The position numbers were made by a program, and so were the translations under genes. Shown here piece by piece: positions 22,809-35,501 of a DNA stretch of 64,000 nucleotides. The stretch's first letter is position 1. Each line of letters begins with the position of its first letter. The notes beneath the pieces were generated by a model, which was not told where the DNA came from, did no database searches, and saw only the letters and a list, made by a program, of their open reading frames with translations. Source of the DNA: Takifugu bimaculatus (lineage: Eukaryota; Chordata; Actinopteri; Tetraodontiformes; Tetraodontidae); assembly GCA_004026145.2 (NCBI GenBank), contig CP034996.1, positions 7,415,391-7,479,390 on the forward strand, in the 5' to 3' direction.

Positions 22809-25800
22809 CCACCGTTGAGCCACACTGTTAAGAGTTAATGGTGGCAACAGGTGAAGTCTGCAGATGAAGAGTTGGACAGTTTATATAACCTCTGTCACTC
22901 TTACCTGAGCACAAATAAGAAAAGAAGCAATTTTCTATTTGTTGTGTATTTAACATGGCAATGTGCAAACTCTCACTGTGTTGCGTATGTACAAACAAGT
23001 AGTTTTGTGGAATTATGGAATATTGTATTTAACAACTTTAGATCTATTTAATTAACATTATTATTCATGATGGGCCACTTGTTGTGCAGCCAGCACAAAA
23101 TGAATCAGTCAAAAACAGTCAAATTCAACGACATTAAAGAAGATTCATGCGAATATTCACGGAATAACTAAATAGAATAAATCAGAGCCAACAATAAAAA
23201 TAATACTCCAAATTTATGATGCTGTTAAATCTATAACTTCTGCATCTTGGTCTCTTAGGCCAGCTGGAAGTGCACAATTTAAATAGAACCAGAATTTTGT
23301 GGGCTTTTTCCTGAACATCTAAAAGGGAAGGTCACTGACAGCTGTCCCTGACATCAGTTGTGTGGCACACGCCGTAACAGGGATTACTTCATCCTGTTAA
23401 ATCTGCACCCTGCCCTTTGCCCTCTATCTTGCCACTAGGGATGATACTGCAGTGCACAGGCACACACGCCCAGCACAACCCGCAAGATTTCATTGAGACA
23501 GAGAGACGCGCATGTCTGGTACATCACTGCAGGGGCGATAGAGACGACCCAATCATCTGAGGTCGTGAGATTCCATTTGCCAGGGTTACACTTTATCATT
23601 GTGACCTCCTGATGACATGACATGGCAGGTTCCAAATACAAATAACAGTGTGAAGGGCTGAGCTGGGCTGAGCCGTGTGAACGTCCAGACCCTGGGTCTG
23701 CTATCACAAAAGCACGACTCGTCTCTCTTGCTCATCATTCTGGGGTGGAGCTGCAGCATGGCCCTGACGGCGGGAGCAGCACCTGATTGCTCTCTAAGCA
23801 TGCGAACCTCCGCACCCCACCGGTGTTAGAATGAGTTCCATTCACCTGTAGCGCCGTTTCTGCGGCGCAGAGCTAAGTGCTGCTGTTCCTGCCAGATGAA
23901 TAAATTGTCATACAGACTAATGGGCTTTACCTCACTGGTCCATTAAGCCAGCCATACAGACCTGCCCCCACCTGAGAGGAGAATCTTGCAACAATGAAAC
24001 TCAAAACGTGACGTACTCAACGCAGAACCTCTGCAAAACCTCCCTCAAGTGCGCATGGAAAGGTCAAACAGGTGGAAAAATGTGAGTGGGATCAGGTAAA
24101 AACCTGTGGGATACACAAGAGGTCAGCTGGCAATGAGGAAACTTGTATTGATAAAAAGAGAGGCGAGGTCTAGAAGGTTCCCAAAGCTCCTCTTCCTCTC
24201 AGACTGGAAGATAAGGAGAGTTTACAAATGAGCGGCGGAGCAGCTTGAGGAGCCCTAAGGAAAATGGGAGAAGCGGACAGTAATCATGGGACTGCTTCAT
24301 TCCACGACATGCAGGCTGTTCCAGGCGACATACAAATGCGGTCAGCGTCTCCACGCTGACACATTGATATTTTGCCTCTCGTTCCATTCCTGTTCAGTGA
24401 ACGTGGCTCAACGGCTGCACATTTAAAGTTCAGGACTGTCAAAATTCATAAGTCTCAAAAGAACTGTTTTTTCTTAGAGTAACTGTTGTTTCTTATTTTC
24501 CTGTGAACCAGAACCACCAAAGCATAAAAACATGCTGCATTAAAAGCAGCCATTTCCTTCAAATTTAAAATCTCAAGACTACATTTAAATCTGTGTTCAT
24601 TTAAAGACAATCTGAAAAAAACTGCACTGCTTTCACAAGTGGCTGAAGCTGCTCAGTCATTCATCTGAGGGGGCGGTAAAAGCATACATTTATATCACAA
24701 TCTGTGTAATTTTTTACATCTAAAGTGCTTAAATTGTCAAGGCAAACCATTTAATGCACTGCTGGGCCAACTGGAGCTCACTCTTCATGCATATGCATAT
24801 TGCTCTCTCCCTACCCAGAATTCCCCCTACAACCGTCTCCGAAACTGAAGTTTCTAAAAGCGGCGGAAAGCTTAACATCTGTGACAGCGCATCGTGCAGG
24901 AGACCCGCGCTTTTCGAGACCTCTTTTGTTGGCAAGGGGCAAATCATATTTTACAATATAAATCATCCTGCATGCAGCCAGCTTAAACTGTGTACAACCA
25001 GATAACGTTGCCAAGGAAACCCTCCTGGAAAACCAACAAAGCTTCTTTCTTTTTTTTCTCCTCCTGCTGCGAAGGCCTCCTTGATCTGTGCAAATATTAA
25101 TACCTTTCCCAGGCAGAAGGGAGGGAGCTGGGGGGAGTGAGGCAGGCACAAATCCCCAGGTGCAGCGAAAAACACTACTCTCCCTTTAGCTATTTGAATG
25201 AGAACAGAGGTTAAAACAAATGTCACAAATGGATATTGAGCTGGGAGGGGGGATGTCTGATCGCACCGCACATTAATTCAGTGAGAACAGCATTCGTTCC
25301 AAAATGCTGAGAACTGCCAAACGTATTTCTAATATGCTTTTAATGAATGTGCCATCGCAGAAGCCTCATTAACGTATACATCTCTCCACGTCTATTCATA
25401 GCACAGCTTCAACTGCCAAATCACTTGAACAAACCTGGCACATGAGAACCCCCCCTCCCCCCAACCCCACCCTCCCTCCACATCCCAACATGCAGAACGG
25501 CTGAGAATTGTTTCAGCCATTGACCGAACTATGCTCGGGGGGACTTTCATTCAAAGACATCAATAATAACAACGGATATCCACTTGACACTGCAGCATCG
25601 CCGCTAAATGCTTTGGTCTTTTTATTGACCACCTGTCATCAAGTTGCAGTCAGTTGTCAGCACATGCCCAATAATCTGGTATTGATTAATGCGAGTCAAA
25701 ATCATCACATTAAAGTTTATAAATGGTGTAAAGGGTGACTGGTCAGAATACAAACATGCCTCGTGGAATTTTTCCTGGGGTAATTTTGGACAAAAAGGAT

Positions 25801-26073
25801 TCGTCTTAGCTAGCAGTCACAACAATTATCCTCCAAAGTAAAGGAAATGCATGTATTTAAGATTTAAAAAGGCTCAGAAAATGTTGAAAAGAATAGTCAT
25901 GTCGTTCCAGACAAAGACTATAATTTGGGAGGAACTAACTGTGCTGGTTACAATAAATAAGAGTCAAAAAAGTTGCAAAGATGGAAAAAAGGGAGTTTTA
26001 TCTGGGTTCAAATCAACAGCTGCTGATTCCTCCTCCAAGCTCAAACAAGGCTGCCTTTGTTCATTTCATGGAC
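22808..26073. other. intergenic region between auts2 and cxadr, second part
   Basis: No exon or repeat family recognised. About 24740-25460 is less AT-rich and complex, with paired TAAT/ATTA cores; a possible conserved non-coding element (see findings). Confidence 0.4.
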
Positions 26074-28440
26074 TTTTATTATTCAAAAATACACAACAAA
26101 AAAATACACACTAAAAGAAAATAAATGGTTTTCACACAGTTTACAAACCATCTCAACAGAGATCTTTATACAGTATTAGTACGTGGATTTCAAAGCTACA
26201 TTTAAGGTCATTAGTAGTTGAGCTCTATAGTTTTCCATCAGGTGACTACTAACTAGAAGACTACATGGCTGATCCTCATCTACAATATACGGGATTTCTC
26301 TCACCCTCTCAAACACAAGTGGAAAAAAGGGACCGACATTGTTTTTGCTGGCTCACCGAGTTCTTGGTTCCCCCCACTAGTCGGGACATTGAACCTGCCA
26401 GGAGGAATGCTGGCATGATATGATATGGTATAATATCTGTGCTACTGTCACCTCCTCTCACGTCACAGATGAAAAACACAATGCCGGGAATTTGGGAGCA
26501 CTTCAAGTGTAACGACCCACAGCAGTTCTCTGGTTAGAGCACAGTTATGTTATTATATGACAGAGCATCAGGTACACATATAAACAGGTTGAATATCCAC
26601 TGTGTTCAGATTAGATACGTTGACAGCATTTATACGTACAGAAAAACTATTTCTTATAAAAACAAACAGAAATCAACGCACTAAAAGATCAAGAACATGC
26701 CTTCGAAAATAATCCAACCTTTGAGACAATGATAACATCTACAGAGGGATAATTATGAGGGATGTAGGTGTTGAAAATCCTTCATTTGATCCAATAGAGG
26801 CAGCTAGAATCAGGTTTAAAAGCACACTGGTGGATGAGTTATGACAAGTCAACGGGGGTAAAAGGCACAATAGAAGTTATTCGATTCCAGCTGGGAGCTG
26901 TAAAGAGGTGAACCAAGGAAGACTAAATTCAGGAATAAGGCAATAAAAATCTTTGCTTACTTCAACATCAGAGTGTATTGTTTGTTGTCTAAAATAAAAT
27001 AAAAAATAGTGTTATAGAGGCTAAGAATCCTAAAATTAAGGAGTAATAAGTGCAGCTGAAGACTAACCCAACATTTCCATCCAGAGCAGACGGAGCGACA
27101 GGATGTTGCAGTTGAAGCTTCTCATGCACAGCTCTGTCTGAGCTCAATGGCCTGCTGATGCTCTCAGCACGCACGTCCAGTTGGAATAAAAACTGACACA
27201 AGCATCCCGAAATGGATAGAGTGACATGTTTTGGGGATTTTCAACCATCCATCCAAATGCTGGGGCCACACTCCTCATAACGATGTCAGCAAATTGATTT
27301 ATAACTTTCAAGGCACGCTCTACCTTACTGGACCCTTGAACTCTTCAGACAAAACATTTACACTATTTTCTCACTGAGGGCAAAAGCACAGCAGTTGGCA
27401 AGCGAATTACGATAAACACAATCTTTTTGAGGGAACTTTCCTCATATCCTTCATTAAAAAGCTCAAATGATGCTTCAGACGTGCCACAGGACTTCATATG
27501 GAGCACAGAGAGAAGACTGACGGATGTAGTGGTTAGTCCTGAGTGAACACTAGAATGCAGCTCATCTAGCACTAGCATGCATGAGTGTTTGTAGACAGGT
27601 GTGCTTTAGTGGTAACATGGACAAGAAGCCTGTTAACAGCCACACAAAATCATAGGCAACTGTTTAGTGAACCCTACAGTACAGTTGTCCTTGGATGCCT
27701 ACAAGATTGCAGAGGGAGGTTTTACACTGGTCATGACTGTGATATTCCAGCCAATTACCAGTAACCTGCCCCTCAGGTCTCTACCAGCCAATATTGATCC
27801 CTTTCTCCACTCCCAGTTTAGACAGTGGTCAATTGGTAAAACAGAAAAAAGCTGAAGCACATAGATTTTTATACTCGGTCCGTTATTTCACCAGTTGTTA
27901 TTGATATTGGGATTATAATTTGATCAATTGCATAAAATGCTCGATAATATGTAAAATATGATCAAATCACTACATTTGATTCATATCTGTGCCCCTATGC
28001 TCACCCACAGCTGCAATTCTATACTTACAGGCATGCATAAAGCTGGCCAATCAGGGGAGGGGGGGCAGAATCTGCAGTGAACACACAGCAAGGGTCATCT
28101 AAATTATATATAAAAACTCATTCTCCAATGTACAGTATCATATGTGGTTTGACCATTCTAGTTTATATTTATGTTTCAGTGATAAAATCCAGAAAGAAAA
28201 ATTCATAAAACTTTTAAATGTGTATTTGATAAAAAAGTTTATGTGCTCTGATGCAATCCCCCATATTCTCCTCTCCTCTCTCCGTAGCAGAAAGCCAAAG
28301 GAGTTAAATCCTATTGATGACAAACTAAAGTCATGTAACTGAGTCCATCTCCAGCTCCGGTTCTGGCTGTGTTGGCTGTCCTGCTCCTATAATCCATTAC
28401 CAGTCTTGTTTGAACAGTCTCGTCTCCAGAAGAGGACAGG
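26074..28440 (-). other. cxadr: cxadr 3'UTR, possible extent to AATAAA at 26079-26074
   Basis: No coding signal is visible below the stop. Reading the minus strand, an AATAAA occurs at 26079-26074 and would give a 3'UTR of about 2.4 kb; AT-rich alternatives exist nearer 26990. The extent is a guess from the hexamer alone. Confidence 0.35.
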
Positions 28441-28723
28441 CTAGACAATTGAGCCATCCCGGTTCTGTGCAGGGATCATCACGGGGACCGCACCCATGCG
28501 ACTGAGGTTGGGCCCAGCCATCTTGGTAGAATTGGGTGGGGGCAAAGGAACGTGACTTGGAGGTTTCTCGTACTCCTCTGACGAAGGAATTTTGTTGTAC
28601 TGGGGCTTCAGTGCATATTCGTGCAGGTTGGAGGGTGACATGGAGCCCAGGGAGGAACGCTGGCTGCCCATTGTGAAGCTGTGTGCCGTTGAAACCCGAC
28701 TCTTAGGAGGAGGCACGTCCTCT
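28441..28723 (-). CDS. cxadr: cxadr exon 7 (cytoplasmic tail, stop)
   Basis: Acceptor TCTCTCCAG, then EDVPPPKSRVSTAHSF, SSLGSMSPSNLHEYALKPQY, and NLSRMGAVPVMIPAQNRDGS plus IV before TAG (28443-28441). The C-terminal GSIV is the class I PDZ ligand of the family. Confidence 0.96.
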
Positions 28724-31700
28724 CTGGAGAGAAACAGAATTTCATTCAGATAAACCATTGTTCTAAGGTGATGATGCTAAAATAAACTTTTACAGGTGCA
28801 TGGTATAGGGAAACATGGAATATGTCTGCACACCTCATGACTGCAAATAAAGAGAAATAAGGTAATTGGTTGAAAGAAGAACCCAAGGTAATTGGTTGAA
28901 AGAAGAACCCATCACATTAACAACTAATACGGGCCAATAATCCACTTACATGCTCAATCACACTGAATGGGAGGGCTGGGGATTCAGAACCACAGCACTG
29001 TGATGTGGTTTTTCAGCCAATATGGGTTTCTGTGTATACGCGACAAGACTAGTGGTGCAGCTCCCTTTGTCCTATAACATGGGCTGTAAGCATGGTTGGT
29101 TTTAGACAGAACCATTCTAAGCCCAGTGGTTGTACTGAGCTTGTGGACCGGATGGAATGTTGGGTCATAAAAGTCAGGTGGGGGCCAGTGAGTTGCAGAC
29201 ACAACATGGATCACAAAGCAAACAAAGCTTTCAAACCGATGACATCAGCTGTTTATTTTGAGAAGGAACTGCACTGATGGACAAAACCCTTTGTCATTGA
29301 GGCTGTTGGTGGTACTTTTGCCTGTGTGTGTGCGTGCGACAGCGTATAACTGCAAAAATGGGCCCTATGACTCCAAAATCTATCATTTTTTTTTCTTGAT
29401 GGCATTATCTCTTTCTCTCAGGGTCACAGCACCCTCCCCGCTGCATCCCAGCTGCTTTTGGATGAAGGCAGGGCTCTATGTGAGTATTTGGGGGTCCGGT
29501 ACTTTGCTCAAGGGTAACTCAGTAGTACCCTGAAGGTGTCCTGGCACCACCCCCCACTGTAAATACACATTTCTTAAAGTACTATGTATAGAATAATCAA
29601 ATGACCTGCTAACCAAAAAGGATGTTTCTGTTCTGGGAAGGTTTCAAAGTTACGCTAAATGTCAAGATTCCAAGAGCACCTGATCTCGTTGCAGATTTCC
29701 TTCTCATACTTCTTCCTGTTACGTGAACGGTAACAGCAGAAGAGGATGACGGCAATAATGATGAGGATCAGGAGAACAGAAATTACAGCTGCCGCAATGA
29801 CGCCGCCGTTGTTGGGGGCTGTATGACAGAGGGAAAAACAAGGATAGGAGGATCTAATAAATATGTTGCAAACAGATCAGAAAAACACATTTGGAGTCCA
29901 AATATCACAATGATACACTAATATGACTAAAAATGTCCAAAATGTACGACATAATGATTGAAGGCTTTGGTGTTTATGACTCAAGATCCAAAATGATTAG
30001 ATTTTAAAATATATTTTTGAACCACTTTTAAACTGCAGAGAGACTCAAAGAAAATATGAACATGTATAGAGTATGTATAGACTGACATGTGAGCTTCCAC
30101 TGTTTAAACACTTGGTTGATATTAGTCCAACCACGTTGATAAAGAGGACAATAAAAAATGTAAGGACTAAAAATGGCATTTAATGTGATTAATTAATGTC
30201 TCATTTCAGTGCAACTCATCATAAATTTTGCTAGTGGATATTGGGAAAGAAGTTGAGGGAAATATGTAAAATATATAAGTACCATACAGTTGAAAATTGG
30301 GATATGTCCGTTTGGTACTCACGAGGTGTGACTTTGAGATGCAGAATGCACTGATCACTACCAACACGGTTGGTGGCTGTACAAACGTAAGTCCCAGATG
30401 CACTGGCTGATGCGTTCTTCACGTTAATGGTGCCGCTCATAGGGTCTGCAGTAAGTACACAACATTAATAAATCGGTGACAGAAAGAAAGCCTGTGGAAC
30501 ATTAAAGGTCCCATATTATGGAAAATGCACTTTTATATAATTGTCACAGGTAATTAGTTAAAGGTGTTCATAGAGACCCCCTAAAGTTTATACAAATGCA
30601 CCCTCTCCGTATTTCTCCTGTGGTGAAAATCATGGTGAATGAGCCCTCAAACAAGCCGTTTCAATCTATTATAAGTTGTGAATTCAAGGCAAATGCGAGC
30701 CATTTTTGCCTCTTGCCTGGGCGTTCTAATTCTTTTGTCATTCTTTTATCATTCTCTACTCTCTCACATATGCCAGTTTTAAACCATTAATCAGAACTCC
30801 GTAAAATAAATGCTGGGTTAACAAGTCTGCACATTTCTTCCATTAAGTTAAATTCATTGGGGACAATATTTGAAAACTGAAAAAAGTTATTTACAAACAT
30901 ATGTAAATGGGTGGGTTCTGGGCTTTTTTTTATAAGCAATTTAGGTGTCAGACACTGTGCAATGCAGGTCCAAGGAGGGCGGGTTGAATCGCTGGGTGTC
31001 TGAATGGAGTGATTTTGCTTGTAACTGCAATTTCTCAGCAACCACCTGGATGTTGAGAAGTGATAGCCACGACCTCCTGGGAAGGGTTAGACATTTGCAT
31101 TCACAGCCACAGACACAAAAACAGCTTGTCCTGAGTAGGGCCAAAACAGGAGGTTTTAGGGACATGTCTGGCTAATCTGAGAGCAGAGGAAATCAAATAA
31201 ATATTTCTTGGAAAAAAGTAGCATAATATGGGACTTTTAAACTTGTTGAGCGCTTGTTTTGCAGGTCTTGTGCATATTTACCCATCACAGCTGATGCCGG
31301 CAGCAGCTTGTTGTCACTGGTCTTTTCCCAAGTGTATTTCAAGGGTTGTGTGCCATCACTAGACATACACTTCAGAACAACGTCTTTACCTTCCTCTGTA
31401 GGGCCATCGGCATGGCACCTGGGCTTGGAAGGCTTCACTGTTTTGAAATAAGAAATAAATAAATAAGTAAATAAGAGACGTTGATAACAACATACGCAGG
31501 TATAAAGTCATCCTGCCGACATGTCTGTCTGGATTCAACATCCAGGTCATGTGTCAGTATTCTATGACCTAATGTTAATTTTCTACCTCGCTTATAGCAG
31601 CAGTAATTGGCATAAAGTACACAGCAATCACAGTAATTATTAAAGCTGCTGGCAGTATGGTAAGCGTCACTCAGGATAATTATAAGTAAGGTGCCACACA

Positions 31701-34700
31701 CAACATTTGGTGAAAATAGTGCTGTCTAAGCTGTCTCAACACTGAACATGTGCAAAAAATTCCCTGTCAGAGTGTTGGCAGTAGATCTGATCTGGAATCG
31801 GAAGCAAAGAGCGGTCCAAACTAGAAGCCGAGGGACTCCAGTGAAACCCAAACACATTGTGAAATGAGGAAAGCATACTATGAGGGGTGATGTTTTGAAA
31901 AGCCCAAGTCAATGTTGCACATTCACTGACAGCTCACCAATGCAGCCTGGCAATAATTGAGTCTACAGCAAAAAGTGAATTGAAGCTCTGCAGAGCAGAA
32001 CCAGTTGTGAAAGGTGGACGGTGAGGGCCAGCCGCCACAACTGCAAAGATTATTTCAAGTTCCTCCACTAATCTAATAAGTGCAAGAATTCAGCATGGAG
32101 GATGTAGAACTAGAGGAAAAACAAAACAAGTAATGATGGACAGATGGTGGAGGCCCAGACTGTTCTGAACTCATTATCCCATCATATGCTGCTACTGCTG
32201 CTGCTGTGCTCCTACACAGACTCAGATGAGACACAGTAAATGTCAGAGCTATGACATTTTGAATGTGCCTTTTAAAGGTGAAAGTCAACTCAACTTGTCT
32301 CAGGGCTGTAGTGTATGGCTCCTTATATTAGCTGCTGACAGCTGTTGAGTTAGCAGATTTATCTGTTTGAAAGATGAGGTCAAAGATTCTGAGGTGGTAA
32401 GGGAACATGGGGAGTTAAAAAAGGAGCTACTTTTTAACTTTTTAAAAATGTATATATTTATGAGCAGAAAGGCATCTTCAAGGATACATACATACATTCA
32501 CGTTAGGTGTTACACCTACAAGTGCGTAACACGTTATGCACTTGTTTAATGGCATAAATACTTTAAACACGGCAACAATAATGTTGTTGCAGATGTTTGT
32601 GGCATCTGTAGTCTAGCAGCTAGAGACAGCAAATCACTAACTTTAATCACTAACCACTAATGATGCTGAACCCAGAATCCCATTAGGGGCACAAATGGTC
32701 AACCCCTGTCAGGGGGTTTCATTTTAGAGCAATCAAATTATTTATTTACCAAGAAGCCCCCCATCCCACAGCGTGCGGGCTTGTAGCCTGTTGCTGACCA
32801 CATTGGTCAGAATGAATGAGTGGTGTGTTGATCCAGGCCGCATCGCAACAATATTGGTTAATTGCATTTGTGCATCACAGATACGTTGTACATGATTCTG
32901 TACTTTGACTGAATGAAAAGGCTTCCTCTTTACAAAAACAAATTCCTCATGTGATGGTGCCTTTATAGCAATGTGTCCGATTACATTACAGAGAACTCTT
33001 GCTCTCTGTTGGAAATGCACATACACACACATGTAAATGTTTGACCGCTCAGAGACAAAATTCTTTAATTACATTGACCAATTAAAGATGAAATCCTGTG
33101 TGTAGAAATCAAAACTTTTTACTATTAAACTTAAAAATTAAATTCCATTCATGGGACAATATGTCCTCACTCACATTAATGCCATAGTAGATTGTAATAA
33201 TAAAGACTAAATCCCTGCCCTATTTGTTTGACCTCTTCCTTCATTTAGACCAGTATTTTAATATACAATATAATCTAGGATAAGTCAATAAAATAAAAGT
33301 GATTTTTTTTTTTTTGGGCACTACAATAACCCCCCAGTGTGCAAGAAAACACCCCAGAAAAAATTTATACACACACCACATGCATAACTCTGAAACAATA
33401 GTCTAAAACAAGCACAAAATATATTACTCAACTCATATTGCAACATTTACTCTTCCTATATATGTAACAGATAAAAACTTTGGAAAAAGGACTTTGTTTT
33501 TGTATAATTGTTTGCCTGTGTTTTTCACCCTAGCTGCTAGGGAAGATTTTACTTATTCCACTTTCACACATTTAGTTTAATTAAAGCTATGTTTTTTATT
33601 TTTATTCATTAAGTGCCTGAATGTGTGAGACACAATGCCGATGCAACTGAAGCCTTCACTGGCTTTTAAAAGGAAAGGATTCAGTTGCTTTCGACATCAC
33701 ATTAGAATTTAGGTGGTTATGAGGAAATTGTTTAGTTCACTGAAGGGAGTGACCAAATGTTTTAGTACGCCGAAACTGACACGTCAGCAAGTTCAAAAAC
33801 ATCCTCACCAATGTGGAATGTTACACTGTGGCTCAACTGGAACCAAAGCAATCCAGAGAGCTACAGCAGCTTTTTGATTCCTCTACGTTGTTGGTCAGTT
33901 TTTGTGAAAATAAAAAAATCCCCACACAGGGCTTATTGTGTTTGGCCAACCGTAGACAAAGTTAATGATCAGATTATACGTGGACATTATTAGTCTCTAA
34001 TTACAGGGTTACTCTGTCACACATCAATGCAACAAGGGAGGAAATTGGTTTCTAATAGTCGTCAATTTCTGGTTAAACTAGTCGGTACAGTACTAGCACT
34101 TTTGTATATAAACAGCTTCCATTTTAGGTAGGTAAATACGATTTTTAAGGAGGCAATTTGACACCATTTAATCCGTTGCCTGCTCACCAAGGACACTGTG
34201 TGTGTGATATTCCATATGACTTACACAACTGTGATGTGTCACCCATCTCTCTGTATGCTCTATAAAACTGGGTGATTGCTCCGATTTTGGGATTTGGTCA
34301 CATTTGTAAAAACATTTTATACACTCGTTCATTTTTAGGCTTCAAATGTAAATGGCATGGCTTTAATGAATGTAACATTAAAAATGGAATTATACTGATC
34401 AAGACTGACACAAGTATAAACCCCCAGTGTAGTATTATCAGTTTAGAATTACTCACACAACATGCAACACAAATGAGCCATACAGCCCCTAGGAAGGTCA
34501 TGTACTATATTTTTGGAAGGGATTACATAAAAACAGGAAGCCTGGGTGAATGTGAAGTACCTCGCAATTCAATTTTAAGTCTTAAGGTCATGATTAATTT
34601 CATAAATGGGTCTCTACCATATCTAAAATAGTGTATAGTCCACTATTTCTTTCATGATTAAAGAATCAGTACGGGATGGATGGAAGGACAGATGGAAAGA

Positions 34701-35469
34701 CAAAGAGCCCTCGGTTCGGATTCTTTGAAGTGATGGCAATGTCGCTAGATAAAAAGTAGATTTTGTGGTGTTATAGCTCTACTGCGTCTGCGCCTAAACT
34801 TTGGCCTTTGTATGCAATCAACTTTAAACCATTATTGCAGCAAGTTTTAATGCAGTATTACCATGTGCACTTGGCGATTTGTGTCACTCACCCATGACTA
34901 TCAGCAACATCTTCCTACTGCGGATGCCAGGAGCTTTTTTCACTTTACACTGATAAGTGCCAGAGTCTGAAGACTTGAGCCCTGTCAGGTTTATGGAGGC
35001 ATCACCGTTCTTGGGATCAGCAGAGTTGAAGTGGACCCGTCCCCTCATGGGTTCATAGTAGTCTTCATAAGCCCGGTCACCTGAGTACAGGATCACCTGC
35101 AATTACATTGCAGAGATGGAGTTATCTGGACAGCCCCAATTCCAAAATATAATGCACATCATACACTGTGTGAATATTAATCACTCAAAGCCCGTTCATG
35201 TCTTTATACCTTTAAATGTGTGTAAAGAGATAAACAGGTTTATAGATGTCAGTATGTTTGATAGTAAAGACTCAATGAACAAACCAAATTTTAGAAAAGA
35301 TAAACTGGCCACTGGAAAGTGCTTGTTTGAGAAATGTAACTATGGAAGGGGATAAAATGTGCACCTGCTGTATTAACAAAGAGCAGTAGGAGGCAATTCT
35401 GCTTCAACGCCTCCTGTACTCACACACACACACACACACACACAGACACACAGACACACACACACACAG

Positions 35470-35501
<32 letters not shown>

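Noticed and set aside
24754..25271. Overlapping open frames on both strands, considered as an unknown gene
   Set aside because: No splice-consistent continuation, no domain, and frames on both strands are similar in length; more likely non-coding.
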